Shown: piece after piece, positions 6,566 through 7,287 of the stretch | Layout: each line of letters opens with the position of its first letter | Numbering within the stretch: position 1 is the first letter of the stretch | From: Deltaproteobacteria bacterium | GTDB lineage: Bacteria > Desulfobacterota > Dissulfuribacteria > Dissulfuribacterales > S140-46 | Assembly: GCA_015491585.1 (NCBI GenBank) | Contig: WFVQ01000092.1 | Location: 1 to 7,287 of the forward strand | Length of the DNA stretch: 7,287 nucleotides | Direction of reading: 5' to 3' | The notes under the pieces: model-generated | Told to the model about the DNA's origin: nothing | The model's database searches: none | The model's input: the letters and a program-made list of their open reading frames with translations, nothing else | Translations under genes and position numbers: made by a program

Positions 6566-7186
6566 CTATTTCAGCACGAACTCCAGTTGGAACTCCTTGG
6601 CTCTGGCGAAATCCGCGGGCGCGATAAAGCCCCTCTTGTCGTAGGGTACTTTTATGCCCACCGATCTGTAGCATTCCCAGACATACTCTGAACAGATATA
6701 TTCTCTATCTCTCTTGAGTTTTTTCTTCTGGCCCTTGGAGAACGGCAGGTGGGACGAGACGATCCTGGCCGCTATCTTGGCTATCTCATCCTTGTCATAG
6801 GGATAGCCGAAGAGCTGGACAGCGAATTGCCCCATCTTCTTCAGCTTCTGGACCGAGACGAGACGGTGGAAGTCCTTGTGGCGCAGGATGGCGAGTCTTC
6901 CTGGATAGGGGTTGCCATTGTTGTCGTAATCTTTGAGGTATTTGGAGAGGGGGACTGTCCTCACCCCTATTGGCTCTACACTCTCCAGCACCATGATCCT
7001 GTCTATCACTTCTAATCTCATAACGAAGGCCACATGACTCCACACACTCTCGGTGGCGGCCTGGATCATCTGGGAGAACCAGCCGCTGCCAGAGCAGAGG
7101 AGGACGTCTCCAGACTGGATCTCTCCTCTGATTTTGGCATAGTCGTCCACAGGCCTCTTTGGGAAACGTTTTACCGGGACCGACAT
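6566..7186 (-). CDS. YiiX/YebB-like (permuted NlpC/P60, LRAT-like) cysteine hydrolase
   Basis: A 206-residue protein with the hallmarks of the YiiX/YebB-like permuted papain fold (Pfam Peptidase_C92 type). These are SGDVLLCSGSGWFSQMIQ at 25-42, then SHVAFV with His51, a possible third catalytic residue at Glu68 (VLESVEP), and ICSEYVWECY at 164-173 with Cys165. The His-before-Cys order marks the permuted form. Members of this group may cut amide or acyl bonds in peptidoglycan fragments or lipids; the substrate here is unknown. There is no signal peptide or membrane segment, so it is probably cytoplasmic. The start is set by a near-ideal AAGGAGGTG at 7199-7191, and the gene ends seven bases from birA, tail to tail. 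Family assignment is from motifs, and no neighbour suggests a pathway. Confidence 0.75.
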   Translation of the reverse strand: MSVPVKRFPKRPVDDYAKIRGEIQSGDVLLCSGSGWFSQMIQAATESVWSHVAFVMRLEVIDRIMVLESVEPIGVRTVPLSKYLKDYDNNGNPYPGRLAILRHKDFHRLVSVQKLKKMGQFAVQLFGYPYDKDEIAKIAARIVSSHLPFSKGQKKKLKRDREYICSEYVWECYRSVGIKVPYDKRGFIAPADFARAKEFQLEFVLK

Positions 7187-7190
7187 GCTC

Positions 7191-7199
7191 CACCTCCTT
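7191..7199 (-). promoter_or_regulatory. Near-perfect Shine-Dalgarno site of the hydrolase gene
   Basis: AAGGAGGTG matches the anti-Shine-Dalgarno complement over nine bases, with about six bases from the GGAGG core to the ATG at 7186. It is the strongest ribosome site in the window and fixes the start. Confidence 0.85.
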
Positions 7200-7218
7200 C
7201 GGTTTTTCTGATACTCTC

Positions 7219-7246
7219 ATCATAGCACCGGGGATTGTCTTTTCCA
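7219..7246 (-). promoter_or_regulatory. Possible promoter of the hydrolase gene
   Basis: TATGAT at 7224-7219 (five of six to the -10 consensus) with TGGAAA at 7246-7241 (four of six to the -35 consensus), spaced by 16 bases. It would start transcription about 25 bases before the coding start. The -35 match is weak, so this is tentative. Confidence 0.35.
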
Positions 7247-7284
7247 GCGGTTTTTTCGGTGTTATAGAGACGTAAGGGGGAAGA

Positions 7285-7287
7285 ATG
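7285..7287 (+). other. Possible start codon of a divergent gene cut by the window edge
   Basis: The last three bases are ATG, preceded by the purine-rich AAGGGGGAAG that could serve as a ribosome site. No coding sequence is visible, so this is a suggestion only. Confidence 0.25.

Noticed and set aside
1..7287. CRISPR arrays, insertion sequences, integrase or attachment duplications near the tRNA
   Set aside because: No direct repeat arrays, transposase or integrase motifs were found, and no copy of the tRNA 3' end was noticed elsewhere in the window.

Overview
The window looks like bacterial chromosome from a GC-rich, anaerobic Desulfobacterota (former Deltaproteobacteria) relative. This rests on a twelve-heme periplasmic cytochrome with a probable selenocysteine, a divergent two-subunit pyruvate-carboxylase-like enzyme, frequent AGG arginine codons and a mostly compact layout. 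The lineage is inferred from content; no marker gene fixes it.

Layout. (1) 82-1860, minus: a secreted multiheme c-type cytochrome. It is split by one in-frame TGA at 544-546, and the same frame continues for another 153 codons that carry two more heme motifs. A stem-loop at bacterial SECIS distance follows the TGA, so I annotate one selenoprotein of 592 residues rather than two genes. (2) 1889-2051, minus: a tRNA-Gly(GCC) with its own sigma70-type promoter and intrinsic terminator. The terminator's T-run abuts, and may form part of, the promoter of the cytochrome gene. (3) 2081-6558, plus: a promoter, a structured leader of about 150 nt, then a tight operon of biotin carboxylase (485 aa), carboxyltransferase plus biotin-carrier protein (677 aa) and biotin protein ligase (264 aa). 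A 14-bp hairpin lies at the junction of the last two genes. (4) 6566-7186, minus: a small YiiX/YebB-like (permuted NlpC/P60, LRAT-like) cysteine hydrolase, tail-to-tail with the ligase gene. (5) The right edge may hold the first codon of a divergent gene.

How the genes work together. The three plus-strand genes form a self-contained unit. The first subunit would carboxylate biotin using ATP and bicarbonate. The second carries the biotin and transfers the carboxyl group to an acceptor, most likely pyruvate giving oxaloacetate. The third attaches biotin to the carrier lysine. Both carboxylase subunits keep most recognised catalytic residues but change several signature positions, so the acceptor should not be taken as proven. 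The cytochrome belongs to electron transfer outside the cytoplasm and has no evident link to the carboxylase.

The strongest unusual signal is the selenocysteine candidate in the multiheme cytochrome. Ordinary annotation would break this gene into a ten-heme protein and a separate two-heme fragment.
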